Shown: positions 35,291 through 43,352 of the stretch, one piece after another
Layout of the letters: each line of letters opens with the position of its first letter
Position numbering within the stretch: position 1 is the stretch's first letter
Assembly (NCBI RefSeq): GCF_009925085.1
Contig: NZ_JAABNR010000002.1
Location: forward strand, 341,018-405,017
From: Stagnihabitans tardus
Lineage (GTDB): Bacteria > Pseudomonadota > Alphaproteobacteria > Rhodobacterales > Rhodobacteraceae
DNA: 64,000 bases
Direction of reading: 5' to 3'
Notes under the pieces: generated by a model
Seen by the model: only the letters and a program-made list of their open reading frames with translations
What the model was told of the DNA's origin: nothing
Database searches by the model: none
Program-made: the position numbers and the translations under genes

Positions 35291-35693
35291 CAGAAGCCCC
35301 GGGCGGAGGCCAATCGCCAATCTCTGGCGACCAGAGGCAATTGGAACCCGAGATGCCCAATTCTTGCCGAGACCGCAAGAAGTCTCCCGTGAAAGCCCCA
35401 GGAAACCCGTGATTTTCATCCTCCCGAATCTCCACGTGTTGGTCGAGAGGACGAGCGCGGCAATGCTCGCCCAAGTAGAGTTCGTTGGTCCAGGGATCGA
35501 CTTCGTGGTCTTGCGTCGATGCGCTGTGCAGCCAGGACTTCGGATTGCGCGTGTTCACGGCGTCGATATCCGCGTTGACCCTCGTGTCGTGGGCGTTGCC
35601 TTTGTCGGGGTCGTCGGTCAACTCGGCCAGGGCCACTCCGGGCAGGGCCGCAAGGATCAGCGCAAGGGCAATGCGGTGGCGCTTGTCAGGCAT
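35283..35693 (-). CDS. Secreted hypothetical protein, 136 aa
   Basis: Residues 1-23 (RHRIALALILAALPGVALA within) form a Sec signal peptide with ALA cleavage. The mature part is polar, with two cysteines (GEHCRARP and SNCLWSP) that might form a periplasmic disulphide, and an HDTRVNADIDAVNTRN segment. I do not recognise a family. It overlaps mmcQ-like and ydeI-like genes by 8 bp on each side, so it belongs to the polA operon; that overlap also supports it being translated. Confidence 0.75.
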   Translation of the reverse strand: MPDKRHRIALALILAALPGVALAELTDDPDKGNAHDTRVNADIDAVNTRNPKSWLHSASTQDHEVDPWTNELYLGEHCRARPLDQHVEIREDENHGFPGAFTGDFLRSRQELGISGSNCLWSPEIGDWPPPGASDE

Positions 35694-36039
35694 GGGCCTT
35701 CTCCCAGTCCTTCAGCCAGCGTTTCGGCGCCATGTCGCGCCAGGTCTGCACCAGCCGCTCCCGCGCCCAATTGGGGTCGATCATCCCGGCTCGGACCAGC
35801 AAAAGCCCATGCGGCTGGTAATGCGGGTGGACGGGATAGCGCTCGGGGTCAAGGTCTTGCAGAAAATCGCGCTCCGCCTTGTCGGCTTTGAAGACCGCCG
35901 CATCGGTCAGGGCCGCCCAATAGACCCAGTTCTTGCCATGGGCCTTGAGCGTCTCATGGCCAAAGGGATAGGCGCGGACGACCTGCGGAAGGCCGAGGCC
36001 CTCCGCCAGGTCGCGCAGCTGATCCCAGGTCGCGATCAA
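35686..36039 (-). CDS. MmcQ/YjbR family protein
   Basis: 117 residues. The MmcQ/YjbR fold (CyaY-like DNA-binding) is indicated by RAYPFGHETLKAHGKNWVYW, AVFKADKAERDFLQ, HPHYQPHGLLLVRAGMI and a C-terminal WRDMAPKRWLKDWE. Members are small single-domain proteins of poorly known function, some suggested to bind DNA. It starts 4 bp inside the end of polA, so it is likely translated from the polA message. Confidence 0.9.
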   Translation of the reverse strand: MIATWDQLRDLAEGLGLPQVVRAYPFGHETLKAHGKNWVYWAALTDAAVFKADKAERDFLQDLDPERYPVHPHYQPHGLLLVRAGMIDPNWARERLVQTWRDMAPKRWLKDWEKAHA

Positions 36040-38837
36040 TGCGCCTCGGCCCAGTTGGCACCCTTGCCCGCCTCGACCACCAGCGGCACCTTGATGGCCA
36101 CGGCGGGATGGGCGGCGCCCTCCATCACCTCTTTCGCCCGGGAGATCAGCGTGTCGGCGGCGGCCTCTTCGACCTCGAAGAGCAGCTCGTCATGGACCTG
36201 CAGGAGCATCTTGGCGGGCAGACCCGCGATGGCCTGAGGCATCCGGATCATCGCGCGGCGGATGATATCGGCGGCCGTGCCCTGGATCGGCGCATTGATC
36301 GCGGCGCGTTTGGCGAAACCGGCGCCGGGGCCGCGCGCGTTGATCTCGGGCGTGTGTATCTTGCGGCCAAAGAGGGTCTGGACGTAACCGCGCTCCTGCG
36401 CGAATTTCACCGTCGCGGCCATGTATTCCTTGATCCCCGGGAAGCGCTCGAAATAGCGGTCGATGAAGCCCTGGGCCTCTCCGCGCGGGATGCGCAGGTT
36501 CCGCGCGAGGCCAAAGCCCGAGATGCCGTAGATGACGCCGAAGTTGATCGCCTTGGCCTTGCGGCGGATGTCGCTGGTCATTTCCGACAGCGGCACGTTG
36601 AACATCTCTGACGCCGTCATGGCGTGAATGTCGATCCCGTCGCGGAAGGACTGTTGCAGCGCGGGGATATCGGCGACATGGGCGAGGATCCGCAGCTCGA
36701 TCTGGGAATAGTCCAAGGAGACCAGAACCTTGCCCTTCGGCGCCACGAAAGCCTCGCGGATGCGGCGGCCCTCTTCGCTCCGCACCGGGATGTTCTGCAA
36801 ATTCGGATCGGTCGAGGCCAAACGCCCCGTCACCGCCCCCGAGATGGAGTAACTCGTATGCACCCGCCCGGTTTCCGGGTTGATATGGTCCTGCAGCGCA
36901 TCGGTATAGGTCGATTTCAGCTTCGAAAGCTGCCGCCAGTCCAGCACCCGCCCCGGCAGCTCATGCTCGGTCGCGAGGTCCTCCAGGATATCCGCCCCCG
37001 TCGAGTAAGCCCCGTTCTTGCCCTTCTCCCCACCCGGCAGGGACATCTTGTCAAAGAGGATCTCGCCCAGCTGCTTCGGGCTGCCCACGTTGAACTTCTC
37101 GCCGGCGAGGGTCTGAATCTCCTCCTCCAGCTGCGCCATCTTCTGGGCAAAGGCGCCGGACATGCGGCTCAGGACTTGCCGGTCCACCTCGATCCCCGCC
37201 ATCTCCATCTCGGCCAGAACCGGCACCAAAGGCCGCTCCAGGGTCTCGTAAACCGTGGTGACCTTGGCCTGATGCAGCTTCGGCTTGAACATCTGCCACA
37301 GCCGCAGCGTCACATCGGCATCCTCGGCGGCATAGCGGGTGGCCTTGTCGATATCCACCCGGTCGAAGGTGACCGCCGACTTACCCGAGCCGATCAACTC
37401 CTTGATCGGAATGGGCGTATGGCCGAGGTAGGTCTGGGAAAGCTCGTCCATCCCGTGGTTGTGGAGGCCCGCATGCATGGCGTAAGACATCAGCATCGTG
37501 TCGTCGATGGGCGCGACCTGCACCCCCAGACGCGCAAAGATCTTGGCGTCGTATTTCATGTTCTGCCCGATTTTCAGGACCGAAGGATCCTCCAGCACGG
37601 GCTTCAAGGCCGCCAGCACGGCGTCGCGGTCCATCTGGCCCGGCACAAGCGTCACCTGGCCCAAAAGGTCATCCGTCCCGGTCCGGTGCAGAAGCGGCAC
37701 GTAAGCAGCCACCCCGGGCTCGACCGCCAGCGAAATCCCCACGATCTCCGCCCGCATCTCGTCGAGGCTCGTCGTCTCGGTGTCCACCGCCAGCCAGCCG
37801 CGCTGGCGCGCCTGGTCGATGAAGCCCTGAAGCGTGGCCATATCCCGCACGCAGACATAAGAGCCGGGGTCGATCGGCGCCTGGGTGACCTCGGCCACCT
37901 CATGGGCGCCGGCGACTTCATACCCTTTGCCAGCCTCCAGGGCCGGAGCCGCAACCCCCAGCTTCTCCCCCACCCGCTTCATCAGCGTGGCGAATTCCAT
38001 CTGTTTCAGGAAAGCCATCACCGCTTCGCCCTGCGGCGGCTGGAGTTCAAAGGACTCCAACGTCACGCCCACCGGCACATCATCGCGCAAGCGGACCAAA
38101 TCGCGGGAGATGCGGATGAGGTCGGCATTGTCGACCAGGGCCTCGCGGCGCTTGGGCTGCTTGATCTCTCCGGCCCGGGCCAAAAGCGTATCCAGGTCGC
38201 CATATTCGTTGATCAGAAGCGCGGCGGTCTTCAGCCCGATCCCCGGCGCGCCGGGCACGTTGTCGACCGAATCCCCGGCGAGGCTTTGCACATCCACCAC
38301 CCGCTCGGGCCCGACGCCGAACTTCTCCAGCACCTCTTCCCGGCCCAGGCGCTTGTTCTTCATCGGATCATGCATGTCGACGCCATCGCCGATCAGCTGC
38401 ATCAGGTCCTTGTCCGAGGAGAAGATCGTCACCGTCCCCCCCGCCTCCTTGGCCTGGCGGGCAAAGGTCGCGATGATGTCATCGGCCTCGAAGCCGTCGA
38501 TCTCCAGGCAGGCGACGTTGAAGGCGCGGGTGGCGTCACGGGTCAGGGGGAATTGCGGGCGCAGGTCCTCGGGCAGGGGGGGGCGGTTGGCCTTGTATTG
38601 GTCGTAGATCTCGTTGCGGAAGGTCTTTGACCCCGCATCGAAGATCACCGCGATATGGGTCGCCGCCTGGGCACGAGCGGCGGTCAGCTCGCCCCACAGA
38701 AGGTTGCAAAACCCCGCCACGGCGCCCACGGGCAGCCCATCCGACTTCCGCGTCAGCGGCGGCAGGGCGTGATAGGCCCGGAAGATAAAGGCCGATCCGT
38801 CGATCAGGTGAAGATGATGCCCTTTGCCGAATGCCAT
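36036..38837 (-). CDS. polA: DNA polymerase I
   Basis: 933 residues from ATG 38835-38837; 12 more codons upstream are possible but lack a ribosome-binding site. Three domains: 5'-3' exonuclease (about 1-290; LHLIDGSAFIFRAYHALPP, DGFEADDIIATFA, GDSVDNVPGAPGIGLKTAA), 3'-5' proofreading exonuclease (about 330-520; VDTETTSLDEMRAEIVGIS keeps the D-x-E) and polymerase (about 560-933; VSLDYSQIELRILAHVADI, RRKAKAINFGVIYGISGFG, LLQVHDELLFEVEEAA). It fills gaps after Okazaki primer removal and in repair. Four small genes follow with overlapping ends. Confidence 0.98.
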   Translation of the reverse strand: MAFGKGHHLHLIDGSAFIFRAYHALPPLTRKSDGLPVGAVAGFCNLLWGELTAARAQAATHIAVIFDAGSKTFRNEIYDQYKANRPPLPEDLRPQFPLTRDATRAFNVACLEIDGFEADDIIATFARQAKEAGGTVTIFSSDKDLMQLIGDGVDMHDPMKNKRLGREEVLEKFGVGPERVVDVQSLAGDSVDNVPGAPGIGLKTAALLINEYGDLDTLLARAGEIKQPKRREALVDNADLIRISRDLVRLRDDVPVGVTLESFELQPPQGEAVMAFLKQMEFATLMKRVGEKLGVAAPALEAGKGYEVAGAHEVAEVTQAPIDPGSYVCVRDMATLQGFIDQARQRGWLAVDTETTSLDEMRAEIVGISLAVEPGVAAYVPLLHRTGTDDLLGQVTLVPGQMDRDAVLAALKPVLEDPSVLKIGQNMKYDAKIFARLGVQVAPIDDTMLMSYAMHAGLHNHGMDELSQTYLGHTPIPIKELIGSGKSAVTFDRVDIDKATRYAAEDADVTLRLWQMFKPKLHQAKVTTVYETLERPLVPVLAEMEMAGIEVDRQVLSRMSGAFAQKMAQLEEEIQTLAGEKFNVGSPKQLGEILFDKMSLPGGEKGKNGAYSTGADILEDLATEHELPGRVLDWRQLSKLKSTYTDALQDHINPETGRVHTSYSISGAVTGRLASTDPNLQNIPVRSEEGRRIREAFVAPKGKVLVSLDYSQIELRILAHVADIPALQQSFRDGIDIHAMTASEMFNVPLSEMTSDIRRKAKAINFGVIYGISGFGLARNLRIPRGEAQGFIDRYFERFPGIKEYMAATVKFAQERGYVQTLFGRKIHTPEINARGPGAGFAKRAAINAPIQGTAADIIRRAMIRMPQAIAGLPAKMLLQVHDELLFEVEEAAADTLISRAKEVMEGAAHPAVAIKVPLVVEAGKGANWAEAH

Positions 38838-38987
38838 ATGCGCCCCCTGTTTGCCGCCCCACCTTGCCACCAAAAACCGGCAACCGCCACGGGCCGCAAG
38901 CAGGGAATGATCGTTCCAAAGCCCTCACGCCTCCCGCATTCCCTCCGGCCCCGGAGAACCCAAAGCCCAAACCCCACCCAGTGCGGC

Positions 38988-39042
38988 TTTCAACTTGGCC
39001 CAAGTATCCACGGGGATTTTCAAGGGGAGCGTGCTCCCCTTG
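38988..39042 (-). repeat. Hairpin plus GGATACTTGGGCCAAGTTGAAA intergenic element
   Basis: Read on the minus strand: CAAGGGGAGC and GCTCCCCTTG form a perfect hairpin (39042-39021), followed by AAAATCCCCGTGGATACTTG and GGCCAAGTTGAAA. Same family as the elements at 49731, 52062, 55938 and 61705. It lies 45 bp after the DUF2459 gene in the sense direction. The rest of the 250-bp gap to polA shows nothing recognisable. Confidence 0.75.
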
Positions 39043-39087
39043 AAGCGGGGGGGCGGGGGCGGCAGCCCCCGCTTCCGCGCGCGGGGC

Positions 39088-39801
39088 TCAAGGGCGCAAG
39101 CCCGAAGCAGCCCCGCGCGCAACCTGCCTCCCGTGGAACCACCAGGCCGACAGGGCCACCGACTGCGGCAGGGGCGTCCAGGCCCCAAAGTCCACCCCGG
39201 CCCGGCGGAGTTCCTCGCCCACCCAGGCATTGCAGGTCCGCCACAGGCTGAACCGCCCCTCGGCCGGAAAGAAAAGATCGCCGCCATGGAAACCCGCGCC
39301 GGGCAGGGGCTCTGCCGCCATCTGCCCCCGGATCGAACGCGACAAGGCCGCCAGCTGCGCCTCCGAGACCGCGATCCAGCGGTCCGCCGCAACCTCTCCC
39401 GCCAGGTCGACATGCACGACCGCGTCATCCCCCGTCACGGCCCGCCAGACCGCCCCGGCGCGGATGTCCTGGTACCGCCCGGCCGAGGTATAGAACTCCC
39501 GCGCGCCCCAGCCCAGGACCAGGTAGCGCGCCTGCGGATGATCCAGCGCCATGCCCTCTGCGGCCAGGAAGCCGAAGTCGCGGCGCAAAGCGGGTGTCAG
39601 GGGCAGAAGGAAGTCGGTGTGGATCGGCCCCGCGATCAGGCCGATCCGCGTGTCGGCCCCGCCGTCGGACCGAGGTGTCACCGCTCCGGGCCACATCGCA
39701 CCGGCCAAAAGGGCCAGGGCCAGCGCGGAAATCCCCAAGGCCAGGCCGCGCAGCCAGCGCAGCGGCCAGGCGGTCTTCCTGCCTCTTTCAGCGCTTCGCA
39801 A
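39088..39801 (-). CDS. DUF2459 (TIGR02117 family) membrane-anchored protein
   Basis: About 237 residues if the TTG at 39801-39799 is the start; it overlaps no further than needed with the zinc-protein gene ending at 39807, and GAGG precedes it. No ATG fits before the membrane helix (WPLRWLRGLALGISALALAL). The periplasmic domain matches DUF2459: AGPIHTDFLLPLTPALRRDF, YLVLGWGAREFYTSAGRYQD, FHGGDLFFPAEGRFSLWRTC, NAWVGEELRRAGV. The conserved His, Cys and Asn suggest an NlpC/P60-like hydrolase fold, but no activity is established. Confidence 0.8.
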   Translation of the reverse strand: MRSAERGRKTAWPLRWLRGLALGISALALALLAGAMWPGAVTPRSDGGADTRIGLIAGPIHTDFLLPLTPALRRDFGFLAAEGMALDHPQARYLVLGWGAREFYTSAGRYQDIRAGAVWRAVTGDDAVVHVDLAGEVAADRWIAVSEAQLAALSRSIRGQMAAEPLPGAGFHGGDLFFPAEGRFSLWRTCNAWVGEELRRAGVDFGAWTPLPQSVALSAWWFHGRQVARGAASGLRP

Positions 39802-39806
39802 CCGCC

Positions 39807-40001
39807 TCAGTGATCCGAATGGGCGTGGTCGCGGTCGATCTCGAAGCGCTTGTCGCAATAGCCGCATTCGACGAAGCCGGTGTCTTCGGGGATCGTCAGC
39901 CAGACGCGGGGATGGCCAAGCGCGCCTTCGCCACCGTCGCAGGCGATCTTCCACGAGGTCACTTTCTGAATCTCGGGCTGGGTCATGGGCGCTTTGCTCA
40001 T
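39807..40001 (-). CDS. Zinc-finger (zf-CHCC) protein, NDUFS6-like
   Basis: 64 residues from ATG 39999-40001. The domain is [20 protein letters not shown] followed by DKRFEID, with C-x2-C plus an upstream Cys (KIACDGG) and His as zinc ligands. It corresponds to the zinc-binding part of the mitochondrial complex I subunit NDUFS6, which alphaproteobacteria encode as a small separate protein. A His-rich tail ends it (RDHAHSDH). No other complex I gene is near. It is followed by the DUF2459 gene. Confidence 0.92.
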   Translation of the reverse strand: MSKAPMTQPEIQKVTSWKIACDGGEGALGHPRVWLTIPEDTGFVECGYCDKRFEIDRDHAHSDH

Positions 40002-40068
40002 CGTCTTGTCCTGAATTGGCGTTCCGGGAGGAAAATAGCCGCATTGCGGCGCGGGCGAAAGCCCCCCT

Positions 40069-40851
40069 TCACCCCTGGCCACCGATCAGCCGGTCGCGCG
40101 CCTTCAGCGCCGCGAGCCAGGCCAAGCCATGGACCGTGGCGCGGGTGGGTCGATACTCCGCCGCCACCCAGCCCTGGTAGCCCGAGGCATCAAGGTCTCG
40201 GAAAAGCGCCGTCAGGTCAAAGCCGCCACCCCCGGGCTCTCCCCGGTTCGGAAAGCCCGCGATCTGGACATGGGAAACCCGGGCCTGGTGCGCCTGCCAG
40301 ACGGCCTGGGCATCGCCATGGATGCGCGCCGCGTGCCAAAGGTCGAACTGCAAGCCGATGCGCGGATGGTCGAGGTCCGCCAGGATGCGCCCCGCCTGGT
40401 CGAAGTCGTTCAGGAAATAGCCCGGCCAATCCTCGGCATTCAAGGGCTCGATGGTCAGGCCAAGCTCGGGCACCTGGTCCGCCGCCCAGGCCAGGTTCTC
40501 GGCGAAAACCTGGGTCGCCTCCGGACCCTTGGCACATCCCGCCATGACATGGATCTTGGCGGCGCCCAGGGCGGTCGCCACCTCGGCCGCCTTCAGGAAA
40601 TGGCTGCGAAAGGCCTCCTCCGCCCCCGGCACGGCGGCATGGCCGCGCTCTCCGGCCGCCCAATCGCCCGGCGGCGTGTTGATCAGGGCCAGCGGCAGGC
40701 CGCCCAGCGCCGTCTTCCACTCCGGCGTCCCATGGTCATAGGGAAACAGCACCTCGACCCCATCGAAGCCCGCCTGATGCGCAAGGCCCGGCCTGTCAAG
40801 GACCGGCACCTCGGTGAACAGCAGCGTGATATTGGCGGCGTAACGGGGCAT
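40069..40851 (-). CDS. hyi: Hydroxypyruvate isomerase
   Basis: 260 residues, TIM-barrel of the AP-endonuclease-2/xylose-isomerase superfamily. It interconverts hydroxypyruvate and tartronate semialdehyde in glyoxylate metabolism. Typical segments: [19 protein letters not shown] at the N-terminus, [38 protein letters not shown] with the metal-binding Glu, [30 protein letters not shown] and AAEYRPT with the second catalytic Glu. It is adjacent without a gap to the DUF1285 gene. Functionally it fits with the hydroxyacid dehydrogenase (9671) and glycolate oxidase (50629-54452) in this window. Confidence 0.94.
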   Translation of the reverse strand: MPRYAANITLLFTEVPVLDRPGLAHQAGFDGVEVLFPYDHGTPEWKTALGGLPLALINTPPGDWAAGERGHAAVPGAEEAFRSHFLKAAEVATALGAAKIHVMAGCAKGPEATQVFAENLAWAADQVPELGLTIEPLNAEDWPGYFLNDFDQAGRILADLDHPRIGLQFDLWHAARIHGDAQAVWQAHQARVSHVQIAGFPNRGEPGGGGFDLTALFRDLDASGYQGWVAAEYRPTRATVHGLAWLAALKARDRLIGGQG

Positions 40852-41409
40852 CTAGCTCAGGTCTGCGGATCGGATCACCGGAAAGAAGGCGCCCTGAGAC
40901 CAGAGCCCGAACCAGCTAGCCCCGTCTTTTTCGTGATGGCAACCCAATTCGACCATGCGGTAGAAAGTCTTGCGGTCGATGAGCGCCCAAAGCCCGGCCC
41001 GGACATGGATATAGGGCGCCCCCTCCCGCATCTCGATCTCATGGCCCGGACCTGCCGCGACCTCGTCCTCGGTCTTGGTGACAAAGGTCAGGACCTGGTC
41101 GCGGCCCTCTCCGGTCACGGTGAAATCCACGGCCAAGAGGGGGGCGTCGTCGACCTGGATCTGCACCTTCTCGACCGGGGTGACCAGGAAGTAATCCTCC
41201 CCCTCGCGCTTCAGGATCGAGGAGAAGAGCTTCACCATCGGTGCCCGCCCGATCGGCGTGCCGAGGTAGAACCAGGTCCCATCCCTTGCGATCCGCATGT
41301 CGATGGGCCCGCAGAACGGCGGGTTCCACAGGTGAACCGGCGGAGGCCCCTTCTTCGCCGCCGCCCCCGCCGCTTTCATCAGCCCATCCGCATCCGGTTT
41401 CACGATCAT
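40852..41409 (-). CDS. DUF1285 protein
   Basis: 185 residues from ATG 41407-41409; a GTG four codons earlier is an alternative. The DUF1285 pattern is clear: VHLWNPPFCGPIDMRIARDG, TWFYLGTPIGRAPMVKLFSS, ILKREGEDYFLVTPVEKVQI, then a PHVRAGLWAL-like segment (YIHVRAGLWALIDRKTFYRM) and SWFGLWSQGAFFP. Two beta-barrel-like halves are known from a structure of this family; function unknown. It is divergent from the second moxR gene, as commonly seen, across 81 bp with the repeated word TTTGTGCCTGC. Confidence 0.93.
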   Translation of the reverse strand: MIVKPDADGLMKAAGAAAKKGPPPVHLWNPPFCGPIDMRIARDGTWFYLGTPIGRAPMVKLFSSILKREGEDYFLVTPVEKVQIQVDDAPLLAVDFTVTGEGRDQVLTFVTKTEDEVAAGPGHEIEMREGAPYIHVRAGLWALIDRKTFYRMVELGCHHEKDGASWFGLWSQGAFFPVIRSADLS

Positions 41410-41490
41410 TTGTGCCTGCACGCCTTTTGCCGTTTGTGCCTGCGCTCAAGATTGGGTTTAGTGGCACGGAAGTCCAGCAGGAGACCGAAG

Positions 41491-42492
41491 ATGACGGATG
41501 CGACCCTTGTTCAGGCCATGGAAGACCTCGGCCAAAAGCTGGCAGCGGCGCGGGATTCGGTCGCGGGGCGCTTCATCGGGCAGGAAATGGTGGTCGAGCT
41601 GACCATGGCGGCTCTCTTGTCGGGAGGCCATGCGCTCTTGGTGGGTCTCCCGGGCCTGGGCAAGACGCTTCTGGTCGATACGCTCTCCACCGTCATGGGG
41701 CTCAAGGCCAACCGCATCCAGTTTACCCCCGACCTGATGCCCGCCGATATCCTGGGCTCCGAAGTGCTGGAGACGGCGGCCGATGGCTCGCGGTCCTTCC
41801 GCTTCCTGCCGGGTCCGGTCTTCTGCGAGCTTCTGATGGCCGACGAAATCAACCGCGCCAGCCCCCGCACGCAATCGGCTCTGTTGCAGGCGATGCAAGA
41901 GCGTGAGGTCACCATCGCGGGCGTCCATCGCAAGCTGGGGCCGCCCTTCCACGTCCTGGCCACGCAGAACCCCATCGAGCAAGAGGGCACCTATCCGCTG
42001 CCCGAGGCGCAGCTGGACCGCTTCCTCGTCCAGGTCGATGTCCCCTATCCGACCCGCGCGGCCGAGCGCGATATCCTTCTGGCCACCACTGGCGCCACCT
42101 CCACCCAGGCGGCGCAGGTCTTCACCCCCTCCGAGCTGATCGCGGCCCAGTCCCTGATCCGCCGCATGCCGGTGGGCGACAAGGTGGTCGAGGCGATCCT
42201 CGACCTCGTCCGCGCCTGCCGCCCCGGCGAGCCCGAGGGGCGCGAGTTGTCCGAGACGCTCTCCTGGGGCCCCGGCCCCCGCGCCGCCCAGGCCCTGATG
42301 TTGACGGTCCGGGCCAGGGCGCTTCTGCGCGGCGGGCTGGCGCCCTCCCTGGAAGACGTCGCCGCCATGGCCAAGCCCGTGCTGGAGCACCGGATGGCGC
42401 TCTCCTTCACCGCCCGCGCCCGGGGCGAGAACCTGGAGGCCATCATCGCCCGCACCACCGCGCGCATCCTGCGGCTTGAGGTCGCTGCGTGA
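41491..42492 (+). CDS. MoxR-family AAA+ ATPase (second cluster)
   Basis: 333 residues from ATG 41491. Walker A GLPGLGKT (52-59), Walker B LLMADEIN, sensor [20 protein letters not shown], arginine-finger region, and a C-terminal lid ([20 protein letters not shown]). It is nearer to the common alphaproteobacterial MoxR (RavA/YeaC group) than the copy at 13184. Followed by a DUF58 gene (4-bp overlap) and two large membrane proteins with 4-bp overlaps: the four genes form one operon, presumably for envelope or metal-cofactor maturation. Confidence 0.97.
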   Translation: MTDATLVQAMEDLGQKLAAARDSVAGRFIGQEMVVELTMAALLSGGHALLVGLPGLGKTLLVDTLSTVMGLKANRIQFTPDLMPADILGSEVLETAADGSRSFRFLPGPVFCELLMADEINRASPRTQSALLQAMQEREVTIAGVHRKLGPPFHVLATQNPIEQEGTYPLPEAQLDRFLVQVDVPYPTRAAERDILLATTGATSTQAAQVFTPSELIAAQSLIRRMPVGDKVVEAILDLVRACRPGEPEGRELSETLSWGPGPRAAQALMLTVRARALLRGGLAPSLEDVAAMAKPVLEHRMALSFTARARGENLEAIIARTTARILRLEVAA

Positions 42493-43352
42493 GCCTGCAA
42501 GACCTCAGAGCCCGCGCCGAGGCGCTTGGCCATGCCCTGCCGCCGCTTCTGGCCGAGGCCGAGAGGCTGGCCCAGGCCGTGGTCTGGGGCGAGCATGGCC
42601 GCCGCAGGGCGGGCCGGGGCGATGACTTCTGGCAATACCGCGCGGCCCATGCGGGCGACGAATACCGCTCCATCGACTGGCGGCACTCGGCGCGCTCGGA
42701 CGGGGCCTATGTGCGGGAGAAAGAGTGGCAATCGGCGCAGAGGGTGACGCTTTGGGTCGATCCCGGGGCCTCGATGTCCTTTGCGGGCCAGGGGCGGGCG
42801 CCGAAATCCGACCGCGCGCGGCTTTTGGCCCTGGCGCTGGCCGTGCTCTTGCTGCGCGGCGGTGAGCAGGTGGGCCTTGCCGGGGCCGAGCGCCCAAGGG
42901 CGGGCAAGGGCCAGATGCTGCGGCTGATCGAGCGCCTCTCCTTGGACCTGTCCGACGCCGATTACGGCGCGCCTTTGCCGGGCAGCTTCTCGGCCCAGGG
43001 GCGGGCGGTCTTCCTGTCGGATTTCCTGGGCGACCTTGCGCCCCTGCAAGCCGCCCTGTCCGAGGCCAGCGCCCAGGGTGTGCGGGGCCTTCTGGTGCAG
43101 GTGCTGGACCCGGCGGAGGAGGACTTCCCCTTCTCGGGCCGCACGGTCTTTACCTCGATGGGCGGCAGCCTGACCCATGAGACGCAATCGGCGGGTGACC
43201 TGCGCGACCGCTATCTCGCGCGCCTCGCCGAGCGAAAAGCGCGGCTGGCGGACCTCGCCCGGGCGGCGGGATGGCAGTTCCTGTCCCACCACACCGGGGA
43301 CGCGGCGCAATCCGCGCTGCTTTGGGCCTATCGCGGGTTGGAGGGCAGATGA
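42489..43352 (+). CDS. DUF58 domain protein (second cluster)
   Basis: 287 residues from a GTG that overlaps the moxR stop (GTGA). No membrane segment. DUF58 core: VVWGEHGRRRAGRGDDFWQY, then GDEYRSIDWRHSARSDGAYV, with a VWA-like part after it (RVTLWVDPGASMSFAG). Shorter than the DUF58 protein of the first cluster because the N-terminal membrane and beta-sandwich parts are missing. Expected partner of the adjacent MoxR. Confidence 0.95.
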   Translation: MSLQDLRARAEALGHALPPLLAEAERLAQAVVWGEHGRRRAGRGDDFWQYRAAHAGDEYRSIDWRHSARSDGAYVREKEWQSAQRVTLWVDPGASMSFAGQGRAPKSDRARLLALALAVLLLRGGEQVGLAGAERPRAGKGQMLRLIERLSLDLSDADYGAPLPGSFSAQGRAVFLSDFLGDLAPLQAALSEASAQGVRGLLVQVLDPAEEDFPFSGRTVFTSMGGSLTHETQSAGDLRDRYLARLAERKARLADLARAAGWQFLSHHTGDAAQSALLWAYRGLEGR

